Source of the DNA: JBHYDC01 sp051861205
GTDB taxonomy: Bacteria > Pseudomonadota > Alphaproteobacteria > Rhizobiales > Pleomorphomonadaceae
Length of the DNA stretch: 64,000 nucleotides
NCBI GenBank assembly: GCA_051861205.1
Contig: JBHYDC010000006.1
Coordinates: 1-64,000, forward strand
Direction: 5' to 3'
The translations under genes were made by a program, and so were the position numbers. The notes under the pieces were generated by a model. It was not told the DNA's origin, ran no database searches, and saw nothing but the letters and a program-made list of their open reading frames with translations. Below, piece by piece: positions 34,435 through 43,501 of the stretch (positions are counted from its first letter, which is position 1; every line of letters starts with the position of its first letter).

Positions 34435-35106
34435 TCAGCCCACCACGACGATATGCAAGCTGCGCGGTCCATGGGCGCCGAGCAGCATCGTCTGTTCGAT
34501 ATCCGCGCTGCGGCTCGGGCCTGAAATCATGTTCACCGTTCGCGGCATCACGCCGACGCCGAACCGGCCACGGATCACGTCCCACACGCTTTCGAAATCG
34601 CCCGCGATAGTCTCCGCGTCCACGATGACGACATGGTAATCCGGCAGGAAATTCAGCGTCGTCGGATTGTCCGGCCCCGACGTCATCACCAGCGTTCCGG
34701 TCTCCGCCACGCCGCCGTCGGCGTGGCTCAGACAGACGAGATCGGACCCATCGCTCGGTCCATGCAACACGGTCAGATGCGGCGCGGCCGTCCACGCAAT
34801 TCCCGCAAGCCGGGTGTCCCCACCCATACGCAGAGCTTGCGGTAGGTTGCCTGCGCGAAGATAGGCGGACACGGCCTCGTGAACGCTGTCGTAATCGGCT
34901 ACCTGCACGGTCGTCGCATGCACGGCTTCGGCCTTCTGCCGGAACAGCGAAACGCGCTCCGCCTGTTCAAGCTGGCCGCGCGCGGGAATCACGCCTTTGG
35001 GCGCCCGCACTAGCCGGTCCATCACCGCCGCACGGCGCGTCATGTCCGTGCCCGATACACCCGCCGCTCGCCGCACCTTGGCCAGGATCGCCTCACGCCC
35101 GCTCAT
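34435..35106 (-). CDS. lutC: lactate utilization protein LutC (LUD domain)
   Basis: Third component of the LutABC L-lactate dehydrogenase complex. 223 residues of the LUD fold, with GVAETGTLVMTSG, LNFLPDYHVVIVD and the C-terminal GPSRSADIEQTMLLGAHGP split over two strands. Start ATG 35106 overlaps the lutB stop by 4 bases, so the genes are translationally coupled. Leftward order is lutA, lutB, lutC. The longer reading frame to 35568 is not used. Confidence 0.9.
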   Translation of the reverse strand: MSGREAILAKVRRAAGVSGTDMTRRAAVMDRLVRAPKGVIPARGQLEQAERVSLFRQKAEAVHATTVQVADYDSVHEAVSAYLRAGNLPQALRMGGDTRLAGIAWTAAPHLTVLHGPSDGSDLVCLSHADGGVAETGTLVMTSGPDNPTTLNFLPDYHVVIVDAETIAGDFESVWDVIRGRFGVGVMPRTVNMISGPSRSADIEQTMLLGAHGPRSLHIVVVG

Positions 35107-36524
35107 GCCGCTCTCCGCTTCTTGGCCCACTGCGCCTGGAAGGTGTCGCCCTCCGGCGCCGGCATGTCGCGCCACTTCGTCCAGCCGCCCGCCAGCGGCA
35201 CGCTCTTGAACCGCCCCCGCTTGCGCCCGGCGAGCCCGAGCGAGCCGATCCCGAGCCGCGTCGCCAGCCGGTAGAGCGTCGGCCGCGTCGCGAAGAAGGA
35301 CCATACCGCCAAGCCCCACCGGGCGGTTTTCGGCGCTAGATGCCGCTCGAACTCCCGCTCGCGCCAATGCCGCATCATCTTCGGCAGGGGAATGCGCATC
35401 GGGCACACGCTCTCGCACCGCCCGCAGAAGGTGGAGGCGTTCGGCAGATGCCCGCCCTTGTCGACGCCGATCAGCGTCGGCGTCAGCACCGCGCCCATCG
35501 GTCCGGGATAGACCCAGCCGTAAGCGTGCCCGCCGATGGAGTGATAGACCGGGCAGTGATTCATACAAGCCCCGCAGCGAATGCAGCGCAGCATGTCCTC
35601 GAACTCGGTGCCGAGCATCGCCGAGCGCCCGTTGTCCAAGAGTACGACGTGATATTCCTCGGGGCCATCCGGATCGCCCGCCCGCCGGGGTCCGGTCGAG
35701 AATGTCGTATAGACGCTCATCTCCTGCCCCGTCGCCGAACGCGCCAAAACGCGCAGGATCTGGCTGACGTCGTTCAGCGTCGGCGTGATCTTCTCGATCG
35801 ATGCCACCACGACATGCACCTTGGGCAGGATCTGGGTCAGATCGCCGTTGCCCTCGTTGGTCACGATGATCGAGGTGCCGGTTTCCGCCACCAGGAAATT
35901 CGCCCCGGTGATGCCCACGTCGGCCGCCAGAAACTTGGCGCGAAGCTCGCCGCGCGCTTCGGCCAGCAGCGTGACGGGTTCGGTCAGGTTGCGTTCGGGA
36001 TCGAGATGGGTGTGCACCCGCCGAAATTCGCTCTCGACCTGCTCCTTCGTCAGATGTACGGCCGGCGCGATGATGTGGCTCGGATGCTCGCCGCGCAGTT
36101 GGATGATGTATTCGCCAAGATCGGTCTCAACCGGCACGATCCCGTTGGCTTCGAGATGCGCGTTGAGCCCGATCTCCTCGGTGATCATGGACTTGCCCTT
36201 GGTCACAGTCCGCGCTCCCCGCGCGCGGCAGATCTCCAGTACGATGCGCCGCGCGTCTTCCGCGCTTTCGGCCCAGTGCACATGGCCGCCGGCTTCTTGA
36301 ACCTTGCGCTCGTAATGTTCGAGATAAAGATCGAGGTGCTTCAGCGTATGGTTCTTGATATCGCGCGCTGCATCCCGCAGCGCCTCGAATTCCGGCAAAG
36401 CATCAACGGCCTTTTGGCGCTTGCCGATAAAACCTTTCTCCACGTTCCCCATCGCCTTTTGCAGCGAGGTATCGTGCAGCGCCTCGTGGGCATTGGTCTT
36501 GAAGCGGGGTGAGGTGATCTGCAT
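35103..36524 (-). CDS. lutB: lactate utilization iron-sulfur protein LutB
   Basis: Electron-transfer subunit of the LutABC lactate oxidation complex. 473 residues: an N-terminal LUD domain (VTKGKSMITEEIGLN; ETGTSIIVTNEGNGDL) and a ferredoxin-type part with two cysteine clusters, RCGACMNHCPVYH and FCGRCESVCPMRIPL, each binding a 4Fe-4S cluster. 108 bases separate it from lutA upstream. Confidence 0.93.
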   Translation of the reverse strand: MQITSPRFKTNAHEALHDTSLQKAMGNVEKGFIGKRQKAVDALPEFEALRDAARDIKNHTLKHLDLYLEHYERKVQEAGGHVHWAESAEDARRIVLEICRARGARTVTKGKSMITEEIGLNAHLEANGIVPVETDLGEYIIQLRGEHPSHIIAPAVHLTKEQVESEFRRVHTHLDPERNLTEPVTLLAEARGELRAKFLAADVGITGANFLVAETGTSIIVTNEGNGDLTQILPKVHVVVASIEKITPTLNDVSQILRVLARSATGQEMSVYTTFSTGPRRAGDPDGPEEYHVVLLDNGRSAMLGTEFEDMLRCIRCGACMNHCPVYHSIGGHAYGWVYPGPMGAVLTPTLIGVDKGGHLPNASTFCGRCESVCPMRIPLPKMMRHWREREFERHLAPKTARWGLAVWSFFATRPTLYRLATRLGIGSLGLAGRKRGRFKSVPLAGGWTKWRDMPAPEGDTFQAQWAKKRRAA

Positions 36525-36632
36525 GGGCGCTTTATTCCGGCAGGAAATCGTGATCGCGAGTTTGGTCTGGCGTTTACGTTCAGTCGGCAGGCAAGCTGGA
36601 ACGTGGTCTTCGAGTTTCGATCGCTGCTTCGT

Positions 36633-37412
36633 CTACGACGTACCGGCCTTGCGCGCTTCCCCGATCGCCGGTCCGTCCGCCATCCCCGCCAGTACTTCGG
36701 CGACGTGACGCACTTCGATCGACGAGCCTTCGCGCTTCAGCTTGCCGGCCATATTCAAGAGGCACCCCATGTCGCCCGCCAGCAACGTACCGGCGTCGGC
36801 GGCTTTGATGTTCGCGGTCTTCTTGGAGACGATCGTGTTGGAAATCTCGCCATACTTCACACAGAACGTGCCGCCGAACCCGCAGCAGACGTCGGGATCC
36901 TTCATCTCGTTCAGCGTCAGCCCGTCCACGCTGGCCAGGAGTTGGCGCGGCTGGGATTTGATCCCAAGCTCGCGCAGCCCCGAGCAACTGTCGTGATAGG
37001 TTACGGTGCCCTCGAACGCCGCTTGAACTTCCTTCACGCCGAGCACGTCGGAGAGGAAGCTTAAAAGCTCGAATGTTTTTGCCGAAAGCGCGTCGGCACG
37101 TGGCGCCCAATTCGGATCGCCGTGGAACAATTCGCCGTAATGCGCCTTGATCATGCCCCCGCAGGAGCCGGACGGCGCAACCACGTAGTCATAGGTCTCG
37201 AAAGTGCGGATCACCTGTTCGGCGATGGCGCGGGCGTCTGCACGGTCGCCGGAGTTATAGGCCGGCTGGCCGCAACAGGTTTGCCCCGCCGGCACTTCGA
37301 CCTCGCATCCGGCGTCTTCCAGAAGCTTCACCGCAGCAAAACCGACCGTGGGACGGAACAAGTCTACAAGACACGTTACGAACAGCGCTACCCGGGGTTT
37401 GCCACCCATCAT
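36633..37412 (-). CDS. lutA: lactate utilization protein LutA (CCG-domain)
   Basis: 259 residues with two CCG cysteine-rich domains that bind iron-sulfur clusters: GQTCCGQPAYNSGD with GSCGGM in the first half, and DSCSGL with DVCCGFGGTFCVKYG in the second. It is the first gene of the lutABC operon in the family. ATG 37412, with a second ATG immediately after, starts the gene. The 15-base palindrome at 37517 lies 105 bases upstream and may be an operator. Confidence 0.92.
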   Translation of the reverse strand: MMGGKPRVALFVTCLVDLFRPTVGFAAVKLLEDAGCEVEVPAGQTCCGQPAYNSGDRADARAIAEQVIRTFETYDYVVAPSGSCGGMIKAHYGELFHGDPNWAPRADALSAKTFELLSFLSDVLGVKEVQAAFEGTVTYHDSCSGLRELGIKSQPRQLLASVDGLTLNEMKDPDVCCGFGGTFCVKYGEISNTIVSKKTANIKAADAGTLLAGDMGCLLNMAGKLKREGSSIEVRHVAEVLAGMADGPAIGEARKAGTS

Positions 37413-37516
37413 CCCAATCCCCGATCTCTCATGATCCGCCTGCCGCCAGCTTAAACCGCAGCATTTAGATCACAGTCCTTGGCCGAAGGCGAGTGTTCGG
37501 CAAGCTGCGATAACCC

Positions 37517-37531
37517 ATGAGATAATCTCAT
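37517..37531. promoter_or_regulatory. perfect palindrome, likely operator
   Basis: ATGAGAT-A-ATCTCAT, in the 270-base divergent region between lutA and the DUF3422 gene. A GntR-type regulator is a reasonable guess; none is encoded nearby. Confidence 0.5.
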
Positions 37532-37682
37532 AGCCTCAACGCGCGCGGCCTGTCGACTTTTCCGGGCCGTTCATGCTCCAACTGAAGATGAGTGTCGCCG
37601 CGAACGGCTCGGAAGATGCTGTCCTTTTGGCGGACTCATAGGCTCGGCAGGATGTTAGAGTGCTTCCCTTAGCGGAGGCGGT

Positions 37683-39017
37683 GTGGGGGGCACGGCGGTA
37701 ATGGCGATCGTGGGACAATTCACGGCGGCGCACGGCAATTGGCCGGCGCATCCTTTGCGCTCCCGCATTCTCGGCGAAGTCCATGCACGGCCGTTCCGCC
37801 TCGTCGCGAGCCCGCGTGTTTTCCTTCACTACGCCTTCCACACGCCCATCGCCTCTGCCACCGCCGACCGCGCCTTTCTCAATTCCTATTGCCTCAGCCT
37901 TGGCCAGGAAGGTCCCGGTCTGGACCGCAAGGTCCACCACATGCCCATCAATTCCGGCACGCTGCGGTGGGAGCAGTTTTCCGAATTCACCACCTATACC
38001 TTCGATACCGCCCCCCGTCCGGCCGCCCGTCCCTTCGAGGCGGTTGACGACGATCCCTTCGGCGCCGGCTTCCAACCGCCCGGCGAACTGATGGTCGCCA
38101 CACGTCTTGATTTGGTGCTTGAGTCCGCGGTGGCGTCGGAGCCGAACGGTCCGCTCACCTGGTTTGAGGAAGTCTGGGTGTCGGCGGCCCATGTCGTCGA
38201 CCGCACAGCCCGCATCTTCACGGACTTTCGCGTCGACCGCGACGGCCGCACGCGCATTCTCGTGGTGGATCAGGGCCTGCACTCCCGTCAGGCCGGCGCT
38301 CTGGTTCAGCGCCTTTTGGAAATCGAAACCTACCGCACCTTCTCCATGCTCGGCCTTCCCGAGGCCCAGCGCATTTCCCCCATCATCCGCACCATCGAAA
38401 ATCGTCTGGTCGAGATCGCGGAGGAGATCCGTCAGCCTGCCGGCCTTGAAAAGAACCGTGAGTTGCTCAGCAATCTCTCGGCCTTGTCCGCCGACCTTGA
38501 AGCTGCTGCAGCCTCCAGCGCCTACCGCTTCGGCGCCTCGCGCGCCTATGACGAGATCGTCGGCCTGCGCCTTGCCGCGATCCGGGAGGAGCCCTTCGAG
38601 GGCTACTCCACCTGGGGCAGCTTCCTGTCCCGCCGTACCGCTCCGGCCATGCGCACGTTGCAATCAATCCTCGACCGCCAGCACGATCTCAGCCAGAAGC
38701 TCGGCCGGGCGGCGAACCTTCTGCGCACCCGCGTCGACGTCGAACTCGAACAGCAGAATCGCGACCTTCTGGATTCCATGAACAAGCGGGCGCGCCTTCA
38801 GCTCCGCCTCCAGCAGACCGTCGAGGGCCTCTCGGTCGCGGCCGTCAGCTATTACGTGGTCGGCCTCGTTAGCTACCTCGCCAAAGGCACCCATTTCCTC
38901 GGGGTCGAGGTCGATCCGACTACCATCACGGCTATCGCCGTTATTCCGGTTATTCTCGCAATCTGGTTCTTCGTCCGCCGCCTTCGGCGTAAACATGTAG
39001 AGGAAGACAAGGGGTGA
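37683..39017 (+). CDS. DUF3422 family protein
   Basis: 444 residues (438 if it begins at ATG 37701). The N-terminal segment HPLRSRILGEVHARPF and the FSMLGLPEAQRISPIIR region match DUF3422, a family of proteobacterial proteins with a long coiled-coil middle and two C-terminal membrane helices (about 385-402 and 412-430). It ends in a basic tail. The GTG at 37683 has GGAGG close upstream, so it is preferred. Function unknown; position between lutABC and glcDEF suggests a link to 2-hydroxyacid oxidation (inference). Confidence 0.85.
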   Translation: MGGTAVMAIVGQFTAAHGNWPAHPLRSRILGEVHARPFRLVASPRVFLHYAFHTPIASATADRAFLNSYCLSLGQEGPGLDRKVHHMPINSGTLRWEQFSEFTTYTFDTAPRPAARPFEAVDDDPFGAGFQPPGELMVATRLDLVLESAVASEPNGPLTWFEEVWVSAAHVVDRTARIFTDFRVDRDGRTRILVVDQGLHSRQAGALVQRLLEIETYRTFSMLGLPEAQRISPIIRTIENRLVEIAEEIRQPAGLEKNRELLSNLSALSADLEAAAASSAYRFGASRAYDEIVGLRLAAIREEPFEGYSTWGSFLSRRTAPAMRTLQSILDRQHDLSQKLGRAANLLRTRVDVELEQQNRDLLDSMNKRARLQLRLQQTVEGLSVAAVSYYVVGLVSYLAKGTHFLGVEVDPTTITAIAVIPVILAIWFFVRRLRRKHVEEDKG

Positions 39018-39066
39018 CCCCGCCCAACCCTGTCTCCCGCGTCAGATCCGTTGTGAAGGTGCCGTC

Positions 39067-40560
39067 ATGTCCCATCCGGTGATGCCCCCGCTCGACGAAA
39101 CCGTACTCGCCCGCCATGATGAAATCGTCGCGGCCCTCCGCCGGATCGTGCCCAAAGGCGTGATCGACAGCGAAGTCGGCGTCCGCCCTTACGAGTCAGA
39201 CGGCCTCACCGCCTACCGCACGCCCCCGCTCGTCGTCGTGCTTCCCGAAACCGTCGCCGAGGTCTCCGCTGTCCTGCGCTGGTGCTATGAGGCCGGCGTT
39301 AAGGTTGTCCCGCGCGGGGCCGGCACGTCGCTCTCCGGCGGCGCGCTACCGCTCGGCGACGGCGTTCTCATGTCCATGATGAAATTCAACCGGGTGAAGC
39401 GGATCGACTTTGAGAACCGCGTCGCCGTGGTCGAGCCCGGCGTCACCAACCTCGCCGTCACCCGCGCCGTCGAGCATGCCGGCTTCTACTACGCCCCCGA
39501 CCCGTCCTCGCAGATCGCCTGCTCAATCGGCGGCAACGTGGCGGAGAATTCCGGCGGGGTACACTGTCTGAAGTATGGCCTCACCACCAACAACGTGCTC
39601 GGCATCGAGATGGTGCTGATCACGGGCGAGGTTATCCGCCTCGGCGGTGCGCATCTCGATTCGGAAGGCTACGACCTTCTCGGCCTCATGGTCGGCTCGG
39701 AGGGCCTGCTCGCCGTCGTCACCGAGGTGACCGTGCGCATCCTGCGTGCGCCCGAAACCGCCCGCGCCGTGCTCGTCGCCTTCGACAGTTCGGAAGCGGC
39801 CGGCGCTTGCGTCGCCGACATCATCGCCGCCGGCATCATCCCCGGCGGCATGGAGATGATGGACAAACCCGCCATCCACGCCGCCGAAGACTTCGTCCAC
39901 GCCGGCTACCCCCGCGACGCCGAAGCCCTCCTGATCGTGGAACTCGACGGCCCTGGCGTGGAGGTCGACTACCTCCTCACCCGCGTCGAAGCCATTGCTC
40001 GCGCCCGCGACGCGACTGACGTGCGCGTCTCCACGTCTGATGCCGAACGCATGGCGTTCTGGGCCGGCCGCAAGGCTGCGTTCCCCGCCGTCGGCCGCAT
40101 CTCGCCGGACTATTACTGCATGGACGGCACCATCCCGCGTAAACAGCTCCCCCGCGTTCTCGCCCGCATGCGCGAACTCTCCGAGATCCACGGCCTTCGC
40201 GTCGCCAACGTCTTCCACGCCGGCGACGGCAATCTTCACCCGCTCATTCTCTACGATGCCAACATCCCCGGCGAACTGGACAAAGCCGAGAGCTTCGGCT
40301 CGGACATCCTGCGCCTCTGCGTCGAAGTCGGCGGCGTTCTCACCGGCGAGCATGGCGTCGGCGTCGAAAAGCGCGACCTGATGCCCGAGATGTTCAGCGA
40401 CATCGACCTCTCGCATCAGATCCGCGTCAAATGCGCCTTCGATGAAAAGCACCTCCTGAACCCCGGCAAAGTCTTCCCCGAGCTTCACCGCTGCGCCGAA
40501 CTCGGCCGCATGCATGTGAGCGGCGGCAAGCTGCCGTTCCCCGATATCCCGAGGTTCTGA
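39067..40560 (+). CDS. glcD: glycolate oxidase FAD subunit GlcD
   Basis: Flavoprotein subunit that oxidises glycolate (or D-lactate) to glyoxylate (pyruvate). 497 residues. FAD-binding segments VPRGAGTSLSGGALP and EPGVTNLAV, and SSQIACSIGGNVAENSGG, are typical; the C-terminal cap has HAGDGNLHPL and GEHGVGVEKRDLM. AAGGTG precedes ATG 39067. It starts the glcDEF operon, 49 bases after the DUF3422 gene. Confidence 0.94.
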   Translation: MSHPVMPPLDETVLARHDEIVAALRRIVPKGVIDSEVGVRPYESDGLTAYRTPPLVVVLPETVAEVSAVLRWCYEAGVKVVPRGAGTSLSGGALPLGDGVLMSMMKFNRVKRIDFENRVAVVEPGVTNLAVTRAVEHAGFYYAPDPSSQIACSIGGNVAENSGGVHCLKYGLTTNNVLGIEMVLITGEVIRLGGAHLDSEGYDLLGLMVGSEGLLAVVTEVTVRILRAPETARAVLVAFDSSEAAGACVADIIAAGIIPGGMEMMDKPAIHAAEDFVHAGYPRDAEALLIVELDGPGVEVDYLLTRVEAIARARDATDVRVSTSDAERMAFWAGRKAAFPAVGRISPDYYCMDGTIPRKQLPRVLARMRELSEIHGLRVANVFHAGDGNLHPLILYDANIPGELDKAESFGSDILRLCVEVGGVLTGEHGVGVEKRDLMPEMFSDIDLSHQIRVKCAFDEKHLLNPGKVFPELHRCAELGRMHVSGGKLPFPDIPRF

Positions 40561-41726
40561 TGTTTCGCCCCGATACCACCGAGGCTGTCCGCGATATCGT
40601 CGCGTCCGCCACCACCCCGCTTGCCCCGATCGGCCTCGGCTCGAAGGCAACGCTGGGTCGCCCCACCAACCACCCGACCCTTGACCTCTCCGCCCTCACC
40701 GGCGTCACGCTCTACGAGCCGGAAGAACTCGTCCTCTCCGTTAGCGCCGGTACGCCAGTCGACGAGATCACGGCGCTCCTCGACGCCAACGGTCAGGAAC
40801 TCGCCTTCGAACCCATGTCCTTCGCCGGCCTCGCGGGCACCGGCGCCGGGTCCATGGGCGGCCTGCTCATGACGAACCTTTCCGGCCCCCGCCGCCTGAA
40901 ATCGGGCGCGGCGCGAGACCACATACTTGGCGTCACCGCCGTCTCCGGTCGCGGCGAGATCTTCAAGGCGGGCGGCCGCGTCGTGAAAAACGTAACCGGC
41001 TACGATCTTCCCAAGGGCCTTGCCGGCTCCTACGGCACGCTGGCCGTCGTCACCGAAACCACGTGGAAAGTGTTGCCCAAGGCCGAAACGCAGGCCACCC
41101 TCATCCTCTCCGGCCTCGACTCCGCCCGTGGCATCGCCGCCCTCTGCGAAGCGATGGGCGCGCCCGTCGACGTGTCCGGAGCCGCCCACCTGCCAGCGCC
41201 CGCCGCTGCCCGCCTCGGCTTCCCCACCGCCGCGACGGTTCTTCGTCTGGAAGGCTTCGAGCCCTCCGTCGCCGCCCGCTTCCAGCGCCTCGCCGCCATT
41301 CTCCGCCCCCGCGGCCTCGCCGATCACCTCGATGCCCCCCGCTCGCATGCACTCTGGCGCGCCATCCGCGACGTCGAACCGCTGGCCGAGCCGGCCTCCC
41401 GCGCGATCTGGCGCGTCTCCGTCGCCCCCACCGCCGGCCCCGCCATCGCCGCCGCTGTTCCGGACGCCGATGCACTGTTCGACTGGTCCGGCGGCCTCGT
41501 CTGGCTCGCTGTCGAACCCGCCGGAGACGCCGGCGCAACAGCGATCCGCAGCGCGATCCGCGCTTCCGGCGGCGGCCACGCCATCCTTGTGCGCGGCCCC
41601 GTGGACCTGCGCACTCGCATCGCCGTTTTCGAACTGCAACCCGCGCCCCTCGCCGCCCTCGTCCAGCGCCTCAAAGCCGAGTTCGACCCGATGAACATCC
41701 TGAACCCCGGCCGCATGGGAGTTTGA
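40560..41726 (+). CDS. glcE: glycolate oxidase FAD-binding subunit GlcE
   Basis: 388 residues. A second, shorter FAD_binding_4 protein with GLGSKATLGRP, TLYEPEELVLSVSAGTP and the KNVTGYDLPKGLAGSYGTL core, followed by a C-terminal half that lacks the full GlcD cap. The ATG at 40560 overlaps the TGA of glcD by one base (TGATG), so translation is coupled. Required with GlcD and GlcF for activity in enterobacteria. Confidence 0.93.
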   Translation: MFRPDTTEAVRDIVASATTPLAPIGLGSKATLGRPTNHPTLDLSALTGVTLYEPEELVLSVSAGTPVDEITALLDANGQELAFEPMSFAGLAGTGAGSMGGLLMTNLSGPRRLKSGAARDHILGVTAVSGRGEIFKAGGRVVKNVTGYDLPKGLAGSYGTLAVVTETTWKVLPKAETQATLILSGLDSARGIAALCEAMGAPVDVSGAAHLPAPAAARLGFPTAATVLRLEGFEPSVAARFQRLAAILRPRGLADHLDAPRSHALWRAIRDVEPLAEPASRAIWRVSVAPTAGPAIAAAVPDADALFDWSGGLVWLAVEPAGDAGATAIRSAIRASGGGHAILVRGPVDLRTRIAVFELQPAPLAALVQRLKAEFDPMNILNPGRMGV

Positions 41727-41728
41727 CG

Positions 41729-43036
41729 ATGCAAACGTCTTTCTCGCTCGCCCAGCTCGCCGACCCCGACACCGCCGAATCGGAGAAGATCCTCCGCACC
41801 TGCGTGCACTGCGGCTTCTGCACCGCCACCTGCCCGACCTTCGTGCTGCTGGGCGACGAACTCGACAGCCCGCGCGGCCGCATCTACCTCATCAAGGACA
41901 TGCTGGAGAAAGACCGCCCCGCGGACGCCGAAACCATTCTCCACCTCGACCGCTGCCTGTCATGCCTTTCCTGCATGACCACATGCCCCTCCGGCGTGAA
42001 CTACATGCACCTCGTCGACCACGCCCGCGCGCACATCGAGGAGACGTACCGGCGTCCGCTGGCCGACCGTCTCCTGCGCTCCGTCGTCGCCTTCGCGCTC
42101 CCCGACCGCCGCCGCTTCCGCGCCGCCATCGCACTCGCCTGGGGCGCAAAGCCGCTCGCCCCCCTCATCGCCCGCTTCGGTGAGACCGGACAGCGCCTCG
42201 CCGCCATGCTCCGCCTCGCCCCGGCCCGCCCCGCCCCCGTCAGCCGTCTCGTCCCCGGCGCGAAAATCGACCCGCCCGTCGCCCCGCGCGGCCGTGTCGC
42301 CCTCCTCACCGGCTGTGCCCAGCCGGTACTGCGCCCTGAGATCAACGAGGCGACCGTCCGCGTTCTCACCCGTTTCGGCATCGAAGTCGTGCTCCCCGCT
42401 GGAGAGGGCTGCTGCGGCGCGCTCACCCACCATCTCGGCCGCGAGGACGACGCGCTCGTCTCCGTCCGGCGCAACGTCGACGCCTGGACGCGCGAGATCG
42501 AGGGCAGGGGCCTCGATGCCATCCTGATCACGGCGTCCGGCTGTGGTACCACGATCAAGGATTACGGCCACATGCTGCGGACTGACCCCGCCTATGCCGC
42601 GAAAGCCGCGCGGGTCTCCGCGCTCGCCAAGGACATCACGGAATACCTCGTAACCCTGGATTTACCCGCGCGCGACGAAGGCTCCGGCCCGGTCGTCGCC
42701 TATCACTCGGCCTGCTCCATGCAGCACGGCCAGCGTATCAAGGAGCAGCCCAAAGCGCTACTCCGCCGTATGGGCTTCGTGGTGAAGGACGTGCCGGAGG
42801 GGCATCTGTGCTGCGGATCGGCTGGCACCTACAACATCTTCCAGCCCGCGATCGCCACTGAGCTGCGCGACCGCAAGCTAGAAAACATCGCCCGCACCAA
42901 TCCCGCCATCATTGCCACCGGCAATATCGGTTGCATCACGCAGCTTGGTCAGGTAGCGCCGGTACCCGTCGTGCACACGATCGAACTCTTGGACTGGGCC
43001 CTAGGCGGCCCAGCTCCGGCAGAGATCATGTCCTGA
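41729..43036 (+). CDS. glcF: glycolate oxidase iron-sulfur subunit GlcF
   Basis: 435 residues. Two ferredoxin clusters at the N-terminus (CVHCGFCTATCPTF and CLSCLSCMTTCPSG) and two CCG domains in the C-terminal half (GEGCCGALTHHLG, SGCGTTIKDYGHML, LCCGSAGTYN). It passes electrons from the flavin subunits to quinones. It starts two bases after the glcE stop (ATG 41729), so the operon is tightly packed. The frame is open far upstream, which is an artefact of GC-rich coding. Confidence 0.94.
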   Translation: MQTSFSLAQLADPDTAESEKILRTCVHCGFCTATCPTFVLLGDELDSPRGRIYLIKDMLEKDRPADAETILHLDRCLSCLSCMTTCPSGVNYMHLVDHARAHIEETYRRPLADRLLRSVVAFALPDRRRFRAAIALAWGAKPLAPLIARFGETGQRLAAMLRLAPARPAPVSRLVPGAKIDPPVAPRGRVALLTGCAQPVLRPEINEATVRVLTRFGIEVVLPAGEGCCGALTHHLGREDDALVSVRRNVDAWTREIEGRGLDAILITASGCGTTIKDYGHMLRTDPAYAAKAARVSALAKDITEYLVTLDLPARDEGSGPVVAYHSACSMQHGQRIKEQPKALLRRMGFVVKDVPEGHLCCGSAGTYNIFQPAIATELRDRKLENIARTNPAIIATGNIGCITQLGQVAPVPVVHTIELLDWALGGPAPAEIMS

Positions 43037-43088
43037 TCACGAGAATATGCATCGTGTCCGGATTGTCCGCCGGGCAGGCCTGTCTAAA

Positions 43089-43106
43089 ATAGTCAGTACT
43101 GACTAT
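43089..43106. promoter_or_regulatory. perfect 18-base palindrome, likely operator
   Basis: ATAGTCAGTACTGACTAT, about 50 bases before the LprI-like gene. The form resembles TetR-family operators. No cognate regulator is in the window. Confidence 0.55.
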
Positions 43107-43155
43107 GCTCTAGTGAAGCGAGCATGGCTGGGCTTGTTGAGGGGCTTTGAAGGGT

Positions 43156-43494
43156 ATGATGATGATCGGTCGCAGCGTCCTCGCGGGCACGCTGGCCGTG
43201 GTTCTTGTGGGGCTGTTTGCGCCCTCCGTGCGGGCGGGAACACCAAGCTTCGACTGCGATCGTGCGAAAAGCACCGTCGAGAAGATGATATGCAACGACG
43301 ACGAACTCGCCGATCTGGACGTTCAGATCGCCAAGGCTTTTGCCAATACTCTCGCCCGCGCTCCCGCCAATACGGTGAACGAGTTGCGGGATGTGCATCG
43401 GTCCTGGTGGCGCAACCTGATGCAGTGCGGCAAATCGGACGACGCGCGCGGCTGCACCCTGGAACAGTATCGTCGCCGTCTGGAACAGCTCTGA
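43156..43494 (+). CDS. LprI/DUF1311-like secreted protein
   Basis: 112 residues (start could be any of three consecutive ATG codons). A signal peptide ends near VRAG, followed by the FDCDRAKSTVEKMICNDDELADLD pattern (in two parts) of the LprI/DUF1311 family, some of which inhibit lysozyme. Four cysteines (CDRA, MICN, QCG, CTL) probably form two disulfides in the periplasm. The SD-like GAAGGG lies just upstream. Transcription is preceded by the palindrome at 43089. Confidence 0.8.
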   Translation: MMMIGRSVLAGTLAVVLVGLFAPSVRAGTPSFDCDRAKSTVEKMICNDDELADLDVQIAKAFANTLARAPANTVNELRDVHRSWWRNLMQCGKSDDARGCTLEQYRRRLEQL

Positions 43495-43501
43495 TCCTGC
43501 G

